The position numbers and the translations under genes are program-made. A stretch of DNA of 20,085 nt from a virus: IMG/VR virus record IMGVR_UViG_3300035034_001068, positions 1 through 20,085 of that record, one strand, 5' to 3'. Below the pieces are notes generated by a model. That model worked only from the letters and a program-made list of their open reading frames with translations, did no database searches and was not told where the DNA came from. Below, piece by piece: positions 1 to 6,988 of this stretch (position 1 is the stretch's first letter; every line of letters begins with the position of its first letter).

Positions 1-1364
1 GAAGCCAAGTTTCCGTTTGTTACAACGTACTGAGCAGGACCAACACGACCTTCAGTCGCAATATAGTTTGATGAATTCAAGATTTTAGTGATAAGTTTTC
101 TCTGAACTGCATGAGAAGTTTCACCAGTAAGACCTGAGTCTGCAAGGAAACCTTCAACGTCAAAGTCAAAGATAGTTTCTCCTGTGATATTCGCAGTAGA
201 TGAACTTCTAGTAGGAGCCGAAACTCTGTTTAATTCACCCATTTCGAATATTTTAGCAACGATTTGCTTAGAGATAGTTTGAGATAACTCATTTACTAAG
301 ATAGACTCCATCTTTTGAACGATGTCCATACCAGTGTTAGCCTTGATATCTTCAATCTCTGTTCTTTTAAGAGCAGTAGAAATTTCGATAGTACCAACAG
401 CGATAGTCTTAGTAGATACGTTTGGTGCAATAATACCAGGATAAGAAGTATCATCTTCGCCTCTTCTCATTGGCGCAGTGTTTGAACTCCAGTTAGAAAC
501 ATATCCTGGGATATGGTCTTCTAATGCAGAAATCAATTCTATGTCAACTTTTAACGCAGTAAATGAAACTGCGCCAATTCCACTAGAACCAACAAGTGAA
601 TCTAAGAAACCAGCTTCTAATACAGTTTTCATAACATCAGTTGCTGCAAATGTATTCAATGTATCATTAAATGTCCATGCACCTGTAGATGCAGTGTTTG
701 CTTGTCTAAAGCTTCTGAACATTGGTAGTCCATCAATTCTAGAGAATCCTAAAAACTCAACAACATTTTCTTTACTAGTTAAGTTACTAATATCAGTATG
801 TGAAGTTAATACAGAACCACCTGTTGCTCCAGCTAAGTTAACATAAATTCTAGATGTTAAACCACCAACTGTTTCCTTGATACCTAAAGTAGTCATGATG
901 TCAAGTAAATAAGTTTTTAATTCAGCTTGCTCATTTGCTTCATCAGCTCTAAGTTTCCATACTTGTGGCTTTTCGTCACCTTCAAGTGGAGTATCATCGT
1001 ATTTAAAGTCGATGTACATCAAGTCAATTTTTGGACCTGGAGAAGGTTTTACAGCTACAAGGTCTAAACCAATAGTTTGAGCTGCGATTTTCATTGCCAC
1101 TGGCAATAATTGTTGACCGTAGTCACCTGAACCTTGTTGTGCACCAGAGGTACCAACGGTTACACCAGGGATTCCAGCAGGCTGTGCAGATGTTACATTA
1201 CCCATACCACCTATGTTACCTTGGTTTGCATATGCTAAGTTCTCACTTACTGCGTGAAGTTCAGCATACTCAGACATCCAATCAAGTCTATCTGAATCTT
1301 GTACTCCCATGTTTTCTAACACTGGAGACCATTTTTTCAACGCTTTCGCTTTGTCGATATTCAT
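1..1364 (-). CDS. 23: Major capsid protein, T4 gp23-like (3' end outside window)
   Basis: Open frame read from ATG at 1364 to the left edge with no stop, giving about 454 visible residues; T4 gp23 has 521, so roughly the last 60 or so may be missing. The protein forms the hexamers of the prohead shell. Stretches resemble gp23: an N-terminal helical delta region (MNIDKAKALKKWSPVLE), then LLPVAMKIAAQTIGLDLVAV, equivalent to the segment that opens the mature T4 capsomer domain, a G-rich insertion, and IEISTALKRTEIEDIKANTG, matching the gp23 segment on assembly-dependent helices. (I/L/M)-x-E-like tripeptides near residues 30-41 (MSE, VSE) could be where the prohead protease removes the N-terminal delta peptide, but the exact site is not determined. 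It is last in a minus-strand head block after gp20 and gp21/22, as in T4, and has its own late-promoter-like motif upstream at 1395-1407. The assignment rests on recalled family similarity, not a search. Confidence 0.9.
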   Translation of the reverse strand, partial: MNIDKAKALKKWSPVLENMGVQDSDRLDWMSEYAELHAVSENLAYANQGNIGGMGNVTSAQPAGIPGVTVGTSGAQQGSGDYGQQLLPVAMKIAAQTIGLDLVAVKPSPGPKIDLMYIDFKYDDTPLEGDEKPQVWKLRADEANEQAELKTYLLDIMTTLGIKETVGGLTSRIYVNLAGATGGSVLTSHTDISNLTSKENVVEFLGFSRIDGLPMFRSFRQANTASTGAWTFNDTLNTFAATDVMKTVLEAGFLDSLVGSSGIGAVSFTALKVDIELISALEDHIPGYVSNWSSNTAPMRRGEDDTSYPGIIAPNVSTKTIAVGTIEISTALKRTEIEDIKANTGMDIVQKMESILVNELSQTISKQIVAKIFEMGELNRVSAPTRSSSTANITGETIFDFDVEGFLADSGLTGETSHAVQRKLITKILNSSNYIATEGRVGPAQYVVTNGNLA

Positions 1365-1394
1365 AATTTTGAATTTTTTTTTCTTTTTCAATCG

Positions 1395-1407
1395 TATAGT
1401 ATATATT
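1395..1407 (-). promoter_or_regulatory. Candidate late promoter motif upstream of gp23
   Basis: On the minus strand this reads AATATATACTATA, ending 30 bases before the gp23 ATG. Almost the same 13-mer lies upstream of the protease-scaffold gene (3688-3700) and of the 15234-16520 gene (16549-16561). T4 late promoters are a single TATAAATA box at -10, so one AT-rich box with a short leader fits a gp55-type late promoter. The role is inferred. Confidence 0.5.
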
Positions 1408-1473
1408 CTGCTCTAAATGTCGTTTTTTTCCATTTCTAGCTTTTTTAACTATACTTTTAAGTTTTTTCTAATA

Positions 1474-3669
1474 TTAGTCAAGGTTTTTAAATCTCTCCAT
1501 AATACCAGTGATGGCAACGTCCGATAACTTATCCTCTTGGATGAAGTCATTTTTCTCTACCAATTGTTTTGTAACAGATTCGTTCTTCTTCATCTTTCTA
1601 GTAGACCAGAAATGTGAGACATTAGACTCTGTTGTTAAATCTGGGTAAAGTCTAGCTTGTGATAAGATACTTACCTTCGCTTTATCCTCTAATTGTTCCC
1701 AGATTGGTTTGATGTCACTAGGCATCAATCTAATAAGTCTATCTTCAAGAGATTCCTCTTGAACTGACAGTGCTTCTTTCATAAGCTTTAGTACGTCTCC
1801 GCTTGTGAAGAAATTGCCCTTCTCGTTTATATGGACAATAACTGATTCTTGTTCGTCTTTAGACAAGTCGTAGAATGAATCTACTTGTGACTTGTTTAAG
1901 AAGTTCAAGAAGTGATGCTCATTAGTTTCAGAAGCTTTACGTTTCTTAGCTTCTGTTATTAAGTTATCTATTTGTACTGATAATTTCGTTTTTTTCGTTT
2001 CTCCCATCATTTCCTCTTCTTCTTCAGCAGATGGTTCGCCTTCCATTCCTGGCTCAGCTAATTCATCATCTGAATTTTCATCTCCGTATTCAGACTCAAG
2101 ACCTTCTTCGCCAGCTTCTAATTCGCCAGCAGCCTCATCATCATCATCACATACAACGTGACAGTTTTCACCACCTTCGTCTTCAGAGTCAAATTCACTA
2201 TCAAGTTCGCCATCTGGCTCACCATCAGTAACATCCATAGCATCACCTTCCATGTTAGGTTCTTCAACCGCATCAAAGCCTGCATCCTGTGGAGTAGGGA
2301 ATGTTTCTTCTTCTTCTTCGCTTCCGAATGCTTCATTAATTTTAGAATTTGAATTCAATTTTTCAGAAATCATCTTCGTGTAACTAATTGATTTATCTAA
2401 TCCTTCTGCGATATAATCAGAGTAAGAAATGTTATCATCTAAGTTTTCAGCGATATACTCAGAGTATGCAATATTACCTTCTAAATTCTCTGCTAAATAT
2501 TCAGAGTAAGAAATGTTGTTATCTACATGCTCAGCGATGTATTCACCATATTCAATATTTTTGTCTAAGTTTTCAGCAATATATTCTGTATAATCAATGG
2601 TTTTATCCAAGTTTTCAGCAATGTATTCTGAATAGTCAATATTTTTAGATAAATTCTCAGCTAAATAATCAGAAAAACTAATAGATTTGTCTAAGTTTTC
2701 AGCAATGTATTCATTATACTTAATAGAATTATCTAAATTCTCTGCTAAATAATCAGAAAATTGAATAGATTTATCAACTTTCTCAGTGATAGATTGATTA
2801 CTTTCAATTATTTTTGTTTGATTATTTCTCAATTCTTTGTTTTCATTAACTACGAATTGAATCTTTTCAGCTAAGTAATCTAAGTACTTAACCAATTTAC
2901 CGTTATCGGTTTGTAAACTTTCATAATAAGCTAGTAATTCATCCATTTTCTTAGGAGTCAAATCACCTTTTTTCAAAGCTTCGTTTACTTTTTTTCTAGT
3001 GTCACCAAGCTCACCCACTAAATATTGTGAGTACTCTGCTAACTGCTGTTTTGTTACTAAATCATTCTGGTTCATGTTGAATAACTCGTTAATTTTTGTC
3101 TCATCTTCCATAGAGTAAACTCTAAAGTTTGAGTTATTTGAATATCCACAAGATTCATTTATTGATGACATTTTAGCAGAACCAAATCCTGGGTCAGCTA
3201 CGATATCATAAGTGAAAAGCTTTTTAAGTGTCACCGAACCATCAGATTCAGTAATACCAGCCGCTCTTGAAGATACGAATAGAGGAAGTTCATCATCTAC
3301 AATAGATTGGGCTTCCTTACCCCATTGTGTGTTCAAAAGTTGAATTTTACCTTCTACTATATTTGCTTCTTGGTTATAAGAAATATCTTTAATAACGTGT
3401 GAGGCTCTTGCTAGAGATGTGTCAAACACATCTGGATGGTCAAATTCACCAAAAACAACACCTAATGATGACATTCTAGTTTGTAACTCTTCTAAACAAG
3501 GTAAAAACCTATCAGCAGTGTAAATTCTTTCATTTCTGTTCTTTATATCGAACTCAGTAAAAGGACCTCCTAATATGTATTTTTTCTTGCCAGTTTTATC
3601 AACCTCAACTTCTTCATTTAGACTCAATGAGTTGTTGTGATTTTTTTGTACAATCATTACGTTTTTCAT
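1474..3669 (-). CDS. 21: Prohead protease fused to prohead core scaffold (gp21-gp22-like)
   Basis: 731 residues from ATG 3669. Residues about 28-172 resemble the T4 gp21 / herpes-type assemblin serine protease: GEFDHP with His78, FVSSRA with Ser134 and TYDIVADPGF with Asp155 as the probable triad. An (I/L)-x-E tripeptide (INE, 170-172) closes this domain and may be an autocleavage point. Residues about 200-300 are helical. Residues 301-440 are ten tandem 14-residue repeats of the form NISYSEYIAENLDK. Residues 451-556 are very acidic, and 557-731 form a Lys/Glu-rich helical C-terminus. T4 gp21 has about 212 residues and its scaffold gp22 is a separate gene; here no separate gp22, gp67 or gp68 is seen between gp20 and gp23, so this one gene probably supplies both protease and core. 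Every repeat contains [IL]-[AS]-E, the gp21 cleavage consensus. The protease call is strong; the scaffold role is inferred from position, composition and repeats. Confidence 0.88.
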   Translation of the reverse strand: MKNVMIVQKNHNNSLSLNEEVEVDKTGKKKYILGGPFTEFDIKNRNERIYTADRFLPCLEELQTRMSSLGVVFGEFDHPDVFDTSLARASHVIKDISYNQEANIVEGKIQLLNTQWGKEAQSIVDDELPLFVSSRAAGITESDGSVTLKKLFTYDIVADPGFGSAKMSSINESCGYSNNSNFRVYSMEDETKINELFNMNQNDLVTKQQLAEYSQYLVGELGDTRKKVNEALKKGDLTPKKMDELLAYYESLQTDNGKLVKYLDYLAEKIQFVVNENKELRNNQTKIIESNQSITEKVDKSIQFSDYLAENLDNSIKYNEYIAENLDKSISFSDYLAENLSKNIDYSEYIAENLDKTIDYTEYIAENLDKNIEYGEYIAEHVDNNISYSEYLAENLEGNIAYSEYIAENLDDNISYSDYIAEGLDKSISYTKMISEKLNSNSKINEAFGSEEEEETFPTPQDAGFDAVEEPNMEGDAMDVTDGEPDGELDSEFDSEDEGGENCHVVCDDDDEAAGELEAGEEGLESEYGDENSDDELAEPGMEGEPSAEEEEEMMGETKKTKLSVQIDNLITEAKKRKASETNEHHFLNFLNKSQVDSFYDLSKDEQESVIVHINEKGNFFTSGDVLKLMKEALSVQEESLEDRLIRLMPSDIKPIWEQLEDKAKVSILSQARLYPDLTTESNVSHFWSTRKMKKNESVTKQLVEKNDFIQEDKLSDVAITGIMERFKNLD
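2350..2769 (-). repeat. Ten 42-bp coding repeats (14-residue units) in the scaffold region
   Basis: Ten consecutive 42-base units encode residues 301-440 of the protease-scaffold protein. The consensus unit is [SN]I.[YF]SEY[IL]AENLD[KN]. All ten keep an (I/L)-x-E tripeptide; the last reads MISEKL. The period of 14 equals two heptads, consistent with a coiled-coil rod. DNA copies differ at synonymous positions, so selection appears to act on the protein. Confidence 0.9.
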
Positions 3670-3687
3670 ATTGGCATTTTTATTTTA

Positions 3688-3700
3688 TAAAGTATATATT
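3688..3700 (-). promoter_or_regulatory. Candidate late promoter motif upstream of the protease-scaffold gene
   Basis: The minus strand reads AATATATACTTTA, ending 18 bases before the ATG at 3669. It matches the motif upstream of gp23 at 12 of 13 bases. The rest of the 172-base gap between the portal gene and this gene (3670-3841) is AT-rich with no clear hairpin or open frame. Confidence 0.5.
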
Positions 3701-3841
3701 TGTAAAAAAAAGCCTATTTTTTCTACTTTTGTCATTATTACTTTAGATAATGATATTGTCCTAAATTATTAGTGTTTTATAACCTTTTAACACATAATTA
3801 TATATTATCTTCTTTTAATCGTTTTTTTCTATAATGTTTTA

Positions 3842-5593
3842 TTAGAATTCGAAGTCATCATCTCCACCAGCATCATCTCCACCAGCATCATCTCCGCCGG
3901 CATCATCACCAGCATCTCCACCCGCATCTCCACCGAAGTCATCTCCACCGCCGAAGTCATCATCTCCACCGAAGTCATCACCTCCACCGAAGTCATCACC
4001 TCCACTATCACCTCCGCCATCAGCAGCTCCTCCTGAGCCACCTGCTATACCAGAAGGATGTTTTTCCCACATAGCTCTATTTTCTTGCTTTTCTTCTTCT
4101 GTGAGTTTCATTATAGTATCAATAAGGTATTCCACATGGAAATAAGGCTTATCATCAACAGTGATTGTACTCAGCATACTAGCCACAATCTCACCTCTTT
4201 TTTGTAGGTTATTTAATCGCTTCCACTCTTCGAATAAATCATTTGAAAAGAATTCAACATTTACATCATTCAGGAATGTTGAGTCGTCCATTAATTCCGG
4301 ATATTCAATTAGCATTTGAAGTTTTAATGGCTTAACAACAAGTTCTTTGAATGTTGTTCTCAGCCTGGATATAAAGTTTGAAAATTTAACTTCATCCCTT
4401 GTCATTTCAGATGCATCTGAATATATATTACCACCACCATTATCAGAATCAAATCGTGTAAATGGAATTCTAGAAGCTCTTTTAAGTGCATTAAAGAACC
4501 ATGTTAGCATGTCGCTCTCGTTAAGGTCATGTCCTTCTGGAGAGACTAGTTCCATATCAGGAGTGCCGGTATCACCCTCTGGAAACCAAATTTGTTTATT
4601 ATATGGTAGGTGCTTTTGTCCATTAATTTGAACAGTTCCTAAATCATCATCGAATTCTATTTCTTCACTATAATCCGAAATCAACTGAGCAATTTGCTCC
4701 TCTGCCCTTTGTCTAGAAATACCTTGTACTGGAATGGTGAATTTCTGATATACTGTAGCATGAACCATGTTATACATGATTTTAGTTTGCTCAATAATTT
4801 TTAGTTGATTATACGGTCTGATTAAGCCTTCTACATAAGAAGTTTCAGAATAATCATTCTGTGTTTTATATGAGATATAAATCAATTGTGAGTCCAATAG
4901 AACCCTTCTCAGTTGAGGGTCTTCTGGATATTGAATCCAGATGTGCTCACCTGTTGTTGGTTCGAATCCAGGTACAAAGGTAGCTGCATCTAATTGCTCA
5001 AAACTAATAATAGTTTGTTGCTTATCATCATAGATAATTTCAAATGCTAAAAAGCCATCTACTAAAAATGCTTTGAAGTATTCCCAAGCCATCTTACCAT
5101 CGTTAAATCCAAATGCTTGATAAATATCATTGAAAGCTTCTTGATAACGGTCTTTAATATCCTGTGAAAAATCTTCGGATAATGAAGTTGGTGAACAGAA
5201 ATCTTTCTCATCATCATACACAATTCCTTCATCGGCAATTGTAGTTACAAAATCCTTAATTTCATCTTTAATTGAATACTCTCTTAATATTCTTCTCTTA
5301 TCACCATAAGATTGGTCTAAATAAGGTATAGACTTTCGGTTCATTATTGATGCAATAGCCCTTTGTGAAAAGAAGTCATACATACCATAATTTTTAACTG
5401 CCTGTGGGTCTTCGTTGATACCAATTGCTACTCTATTACGAGAAACCATATCGTCGTAATTCATACCCCACGAAGAAAGATTTCTAAGAACTTTACTAAA
5501 GAAACTTTTATTCTGAGTTGAGCTAGACATATTACCTCCATCTGCGTAGGGATTATACTGACTAGAATTTTGTGGATTGTAACTTCCTGCCAT
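3842..5593 (-). CDS. 20: Portal protein, T4 gp20-like
   Basis: 583 residues from ATG 5593. The portal forms the dodecameric ring at the special vertex through which DNA is packaged and to which the neck attaches. Features typical of gp20-family portals include an N-terminal segment on recurrent MYDFFSQRAIASIMNRKSI, a clip/stem part with long helices, WFFNALKRASRIPFTRFD and the following EMTRDEVKFSNFISRLR segment, which corresponds to the strongly conserved gp20 C-terminal core (ALRIPSSRL... followed by RDE-x-KF). T4 gp20 has about 524 residues; the extra length is largely a Gly/Asp tail (515-583). The gene is first of the minus-strand block gp20, gp21/22, gp23, matching T4 order without gp67 and gp68. 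A weaker AT-rich box (AAATATATAAT on the minus strand, 5614-5624) lies about 20 bases upstream. The start is preceded by an A/T leader with no Shine-Dalgarno. Confidence 0.9.
   Translation of the reverse strand: MAGSYNPQNSSQYNPYADGGNMSSSTQNKSFFSKVLRNLSSWGMNYDDMVSRNRVAIGINEDPQAVKNYGMYDFFSQRAIASIMNRKSIPYLDQSYGDKRRILREYSIKDEIKDFVTTIADEGIVYDDEKDFCSPTSLSEDFSQDIKDRYQEAFNDIYQAFGFNDGKMAWEYFKAFLVDGFLAFEIIYDDKQQTIISFEQLDAATFVPGFEPTTGEHIWIQYPEDPQLRRVLLDSQLIYISYKTQNDYSETSYVEGLIRPYNQLKIIEQTKIMYNMVHATVYQKFTIPVQGISRQRAEEQIAQLISDYSEEIEFDDDLGTVQINGQKHLPYNKQIWFPEGDTGTPDMELVSPEGHDLNESDMLTWFFNALKRASRIPFTRFDSDNGGGNIYSDASEMTRDEVKFSNFISRLRTTFKELVVKPLKLQMLIEYPELMDDSTFLNDVNVEFFSNDLFEEWKRLNNLQKRGEIVASMLSTITVDDKPYFHVEYLIDTIMKLTEEEKQENRAMWEKHPSGIAGGSGGAADGGGDSGGDDFGGGDDFGGDDDFGGGDDFGGDAGGDAGDDAGGDDAGGDDAGGDDDFEF
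3845..4051 (-). repeat. Gly/Asp low-complexity tail of the portal protein
   Basis: This stretch codes for the last 69 residues of the portal, almost entirely Gly, Asp and Ala, in irregular units such as GGDDF, GGGDDF and AGGDD, ending DDDFEF. The DNA is correspondingly a degenerate short repeat (tcatctccacc-type units on the plus strand), richer in GC than its surroundings and likely to change length by slippage. Confidence 0.85.
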
Positions 5594-5662
5594 GTGAAAT
5601 GTTTTAAATTTGAATTATATATTTAAAATCGATGCGCTCTTTTTTAAATAAATTATTTTCCG

Positions 5663-5670
5663 TATATTTG
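5663..5670 (+). promoter_or_regulatory. Bacteroidetes-type -7 element (TATATTTG) next to a start codon
   Basis: TATATTTG followed by CACT and then the ATG at 5675. It matches the Bacteroidetes housekeeping sigma -7 consensus TAnnTTTG. The -33 TTTG box is not clear; only T-rich sequence lies near 5639-5645. The start codon is only four bases past the box, so the transcript would be leaderless or nearly so. Confidence 0.5.
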
Positions 5671-5674
5671 CACT

Positions 5675-6208
5675 ATGTCACGTGAAGAAAAATATACACA
5701 TAGAATTCTTATACAAGCCGCTGCTGAAGGAAATTTAAATAAATTGAAAGAGATTTGCGAGGGCTTAACATCATATAGACAACTATATGGTGATAAACCA
5801 TTCTTAGAAGAAGCCTTGTTCTATTGTATTCGCTCATGTAGCATAGATTGTACAGAGTACTTATTAAGCACTTGTAAGTTGCCATTAAGTGCTATTTATG
5901 ATGATATAGTTTGGTCAATAATAAGTAAAAGCGGCAATGCGCAAGAAAAAAGGATATCTATGTTTAGATTCCTATATGATAAAGGTTTGAAATACATACC
6001 TTATGATGTAGCAACTAAATATCTTCAACTGAATAGGAAGGATTATTTTAAAATGACTCTTATGGAATTTACGGAAGAAATAGATTTAGACGAAATGTTA
6101 AAAGCTACTTCTGAAAATGTTATAGCAAAAGATAGACAAGGAATCCTTTTAGAAATAGTTAAAGAAATCCGCTCAGAGAAAATTGATAAAATATTGAAAA
6201 TGAAATAG
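5675..6208 (+). CDS. Unknown protein, helical, possibly ankyrin-like
   Basis: 177 residues. I do not recognise a family with confidence. The N-terminus (THRILIQAAAEGNLNKLKEI) looks like an ankyrin helix pair, and further helical pairs follow (EEALFYCIRSCSIDCTEYLL, then MFRFLYDKGLKYIPYDVATK). The pattern of short helices with 'A..G' and 'YLL' positions fits degenerate ankyrin repeats, but the repeats are poor. No signal peptide or membrane segment is seen. The gene points away from the portal gene and converges on the next gene, leaving six bases between stops. A host-like -7 element abuts its start, which suggests transcription by unmodified host polymerase and therefore early expression. Function unknown. 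Confidence 0.7.
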   Translation: MSREEKYTHRILIQAAAEGNLNKLKEICEGLTSYRQLYGDKPFLEEALFYCIRSCSIDCTEYLLSTCKLPLSAIYDDIVWSIISKSGNAQEKRISMFRFLYDKGLKYIPYDVATKYLQLNRKDYFKMTLMEFTEEIDLDEMLKATSENVIAKDRQGILLEIVKEIRSEKIDKILKMK

Positions 6209-6214
6209 TCTATA

Positions 6215-6892
6215 TTACTTAAACCGCTTGATACCCCTCTGTAGTCTTTTAATGTGGTTTTCTAAAGCATCATACTGACCACTTATATCTTCGGTTATAT
6301 CAAAGAAGTCACTCACTGTAGATTGAATAATTTCTTGATGTCTAAGCTCTCTTGTTTCTAGTTTCTTTAGCCATATAGAGTATAATTTGTCTGGGTCGTA
6401 TTTATTTTTAGGATATGATGAGTATAAAAAATTAGGTAATATACTAAAATCAATTTGATATGCTTGTTGAACTCTTTTCATATCATACTCGACCAAGGCA
6501 TACTCATACCCTACCTTCAAAAGCATTGTATACGCATTCTCAAAAGTTATACTAGATAGTTGGCTATTGTCCTCTAAATCATTTAAAATCTTATCTAACA
6601 TACCAGACCTTATTTCAAGGGGTAAGAAATTGAAATTTATTGCATAGCCTATTAATTGGTTATCAAATTTCTTATGGTCAATGAAAAGTACTGGTGAATA
6701 TTTCATCCAATTTGATTCGTCGAAGTATGTTAGAAAAAAGAAGCTACCTGCTGTTATAGAGTTTACATTAATGGGAGTAACCGTTTTATCTGGGTTTGTA
6801 TAAAGGTTATACATCTTCATAGTATTATCTTTGTAATACTGTGGTATATCTTTTTTAGCTTCTATTTCTATTTTATCGTTTAAAACTCCCAT
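6215..6892 (-). CDS. Unknown protein, possible virion-associated protein
   Basis: 225 residues from ATG 6892. The central stretch GSFFFLTYFDESNWMKYSPV, followed after about 20 residues by FNFLPLEIR, resembles a pattern I recall from uncharacterised proteins of other large T4-like phages (a 'Y.Y......YYD..PL' segment, then 'N.HYLP..R'). I cannot name a function for that family. The remainder is mixed helix/strand and ends in a basic helical tail (NHIKRLQRGIKRFK). There is no signal peptide or membrane helix. The sequence TATAAATA directly abuts the ATG, too close to act as a promoter for this gene. It converges with the preceding plus-strand gene, and its upstream region is shared with the divergent endonuclease gene. 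Confidence 0.65.
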   Translation of the reverse strand: MGVLNDKIEIEAKKDIPQYYKDNTMKMYNLYTNPDKTVTPINVNSITAGSFFFLTYFDESNWMKYSPVLFIDHKKFDNQLIGYAINFNFLPLEIRSGMLDKILNDLEDNSQLSSITFENAYTMLLKVGYEYALVEYDMKRVQQAYQIDFSILPNFLYSSYPKNKYDPDKLYSIWLKKLETRELRHQEIIQSTVSDFFDITEDISGQYDALENHIKRLQRGIKRFK

Positions 6893-6988
6893 TATTTATA
6901 TATTTAATTACTGAGTATAATATATGAAATTTAATATATGTGTTATGAGCATTTTTTATAACGGGGTGTGATTTTTAATATATACCAC

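Noticed and set aside
478-846. Plus-strand open frame of 122 codons
   Set aside because: Lies wholly opposite the well-supported gp23 coding frame, with no phage-like protein pattern.
2031-2648. Several plus-strand frames rich in His/Gln and hydrophobic residues, and a minus-strand frame at 2118-2336
   Set aside because: Shadows of the repetitive and acidic regions of the protease-scaffold gene.
2350-2769. 42-base regularly spaced repeats as a CRISPR array
   Set aside because: Repeats are back to back, have no spacers, and encode in-frame protein repeats.
3829-4041. Minus-strand frame rich in Met, Val and Glu
   Set aside because: Alternate-frame reading of the Gly/Asp tail of the portal gene.
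6893-6900. TATAAATA (T4 late promoter consensus) on the minus strand before the 6215-6892 gene
   Set aside because: It touches the ATG, so a start from it would fall inside the coding sequence; likely chance in AT-rich DNA.
6968-6988. Upstream GTG start for the repeat endonuclease
   Set aside because: The ATG at 6989 with the conserved KTKNFIEKS start of the first repeat is adequate; the added seven residues look like leader.
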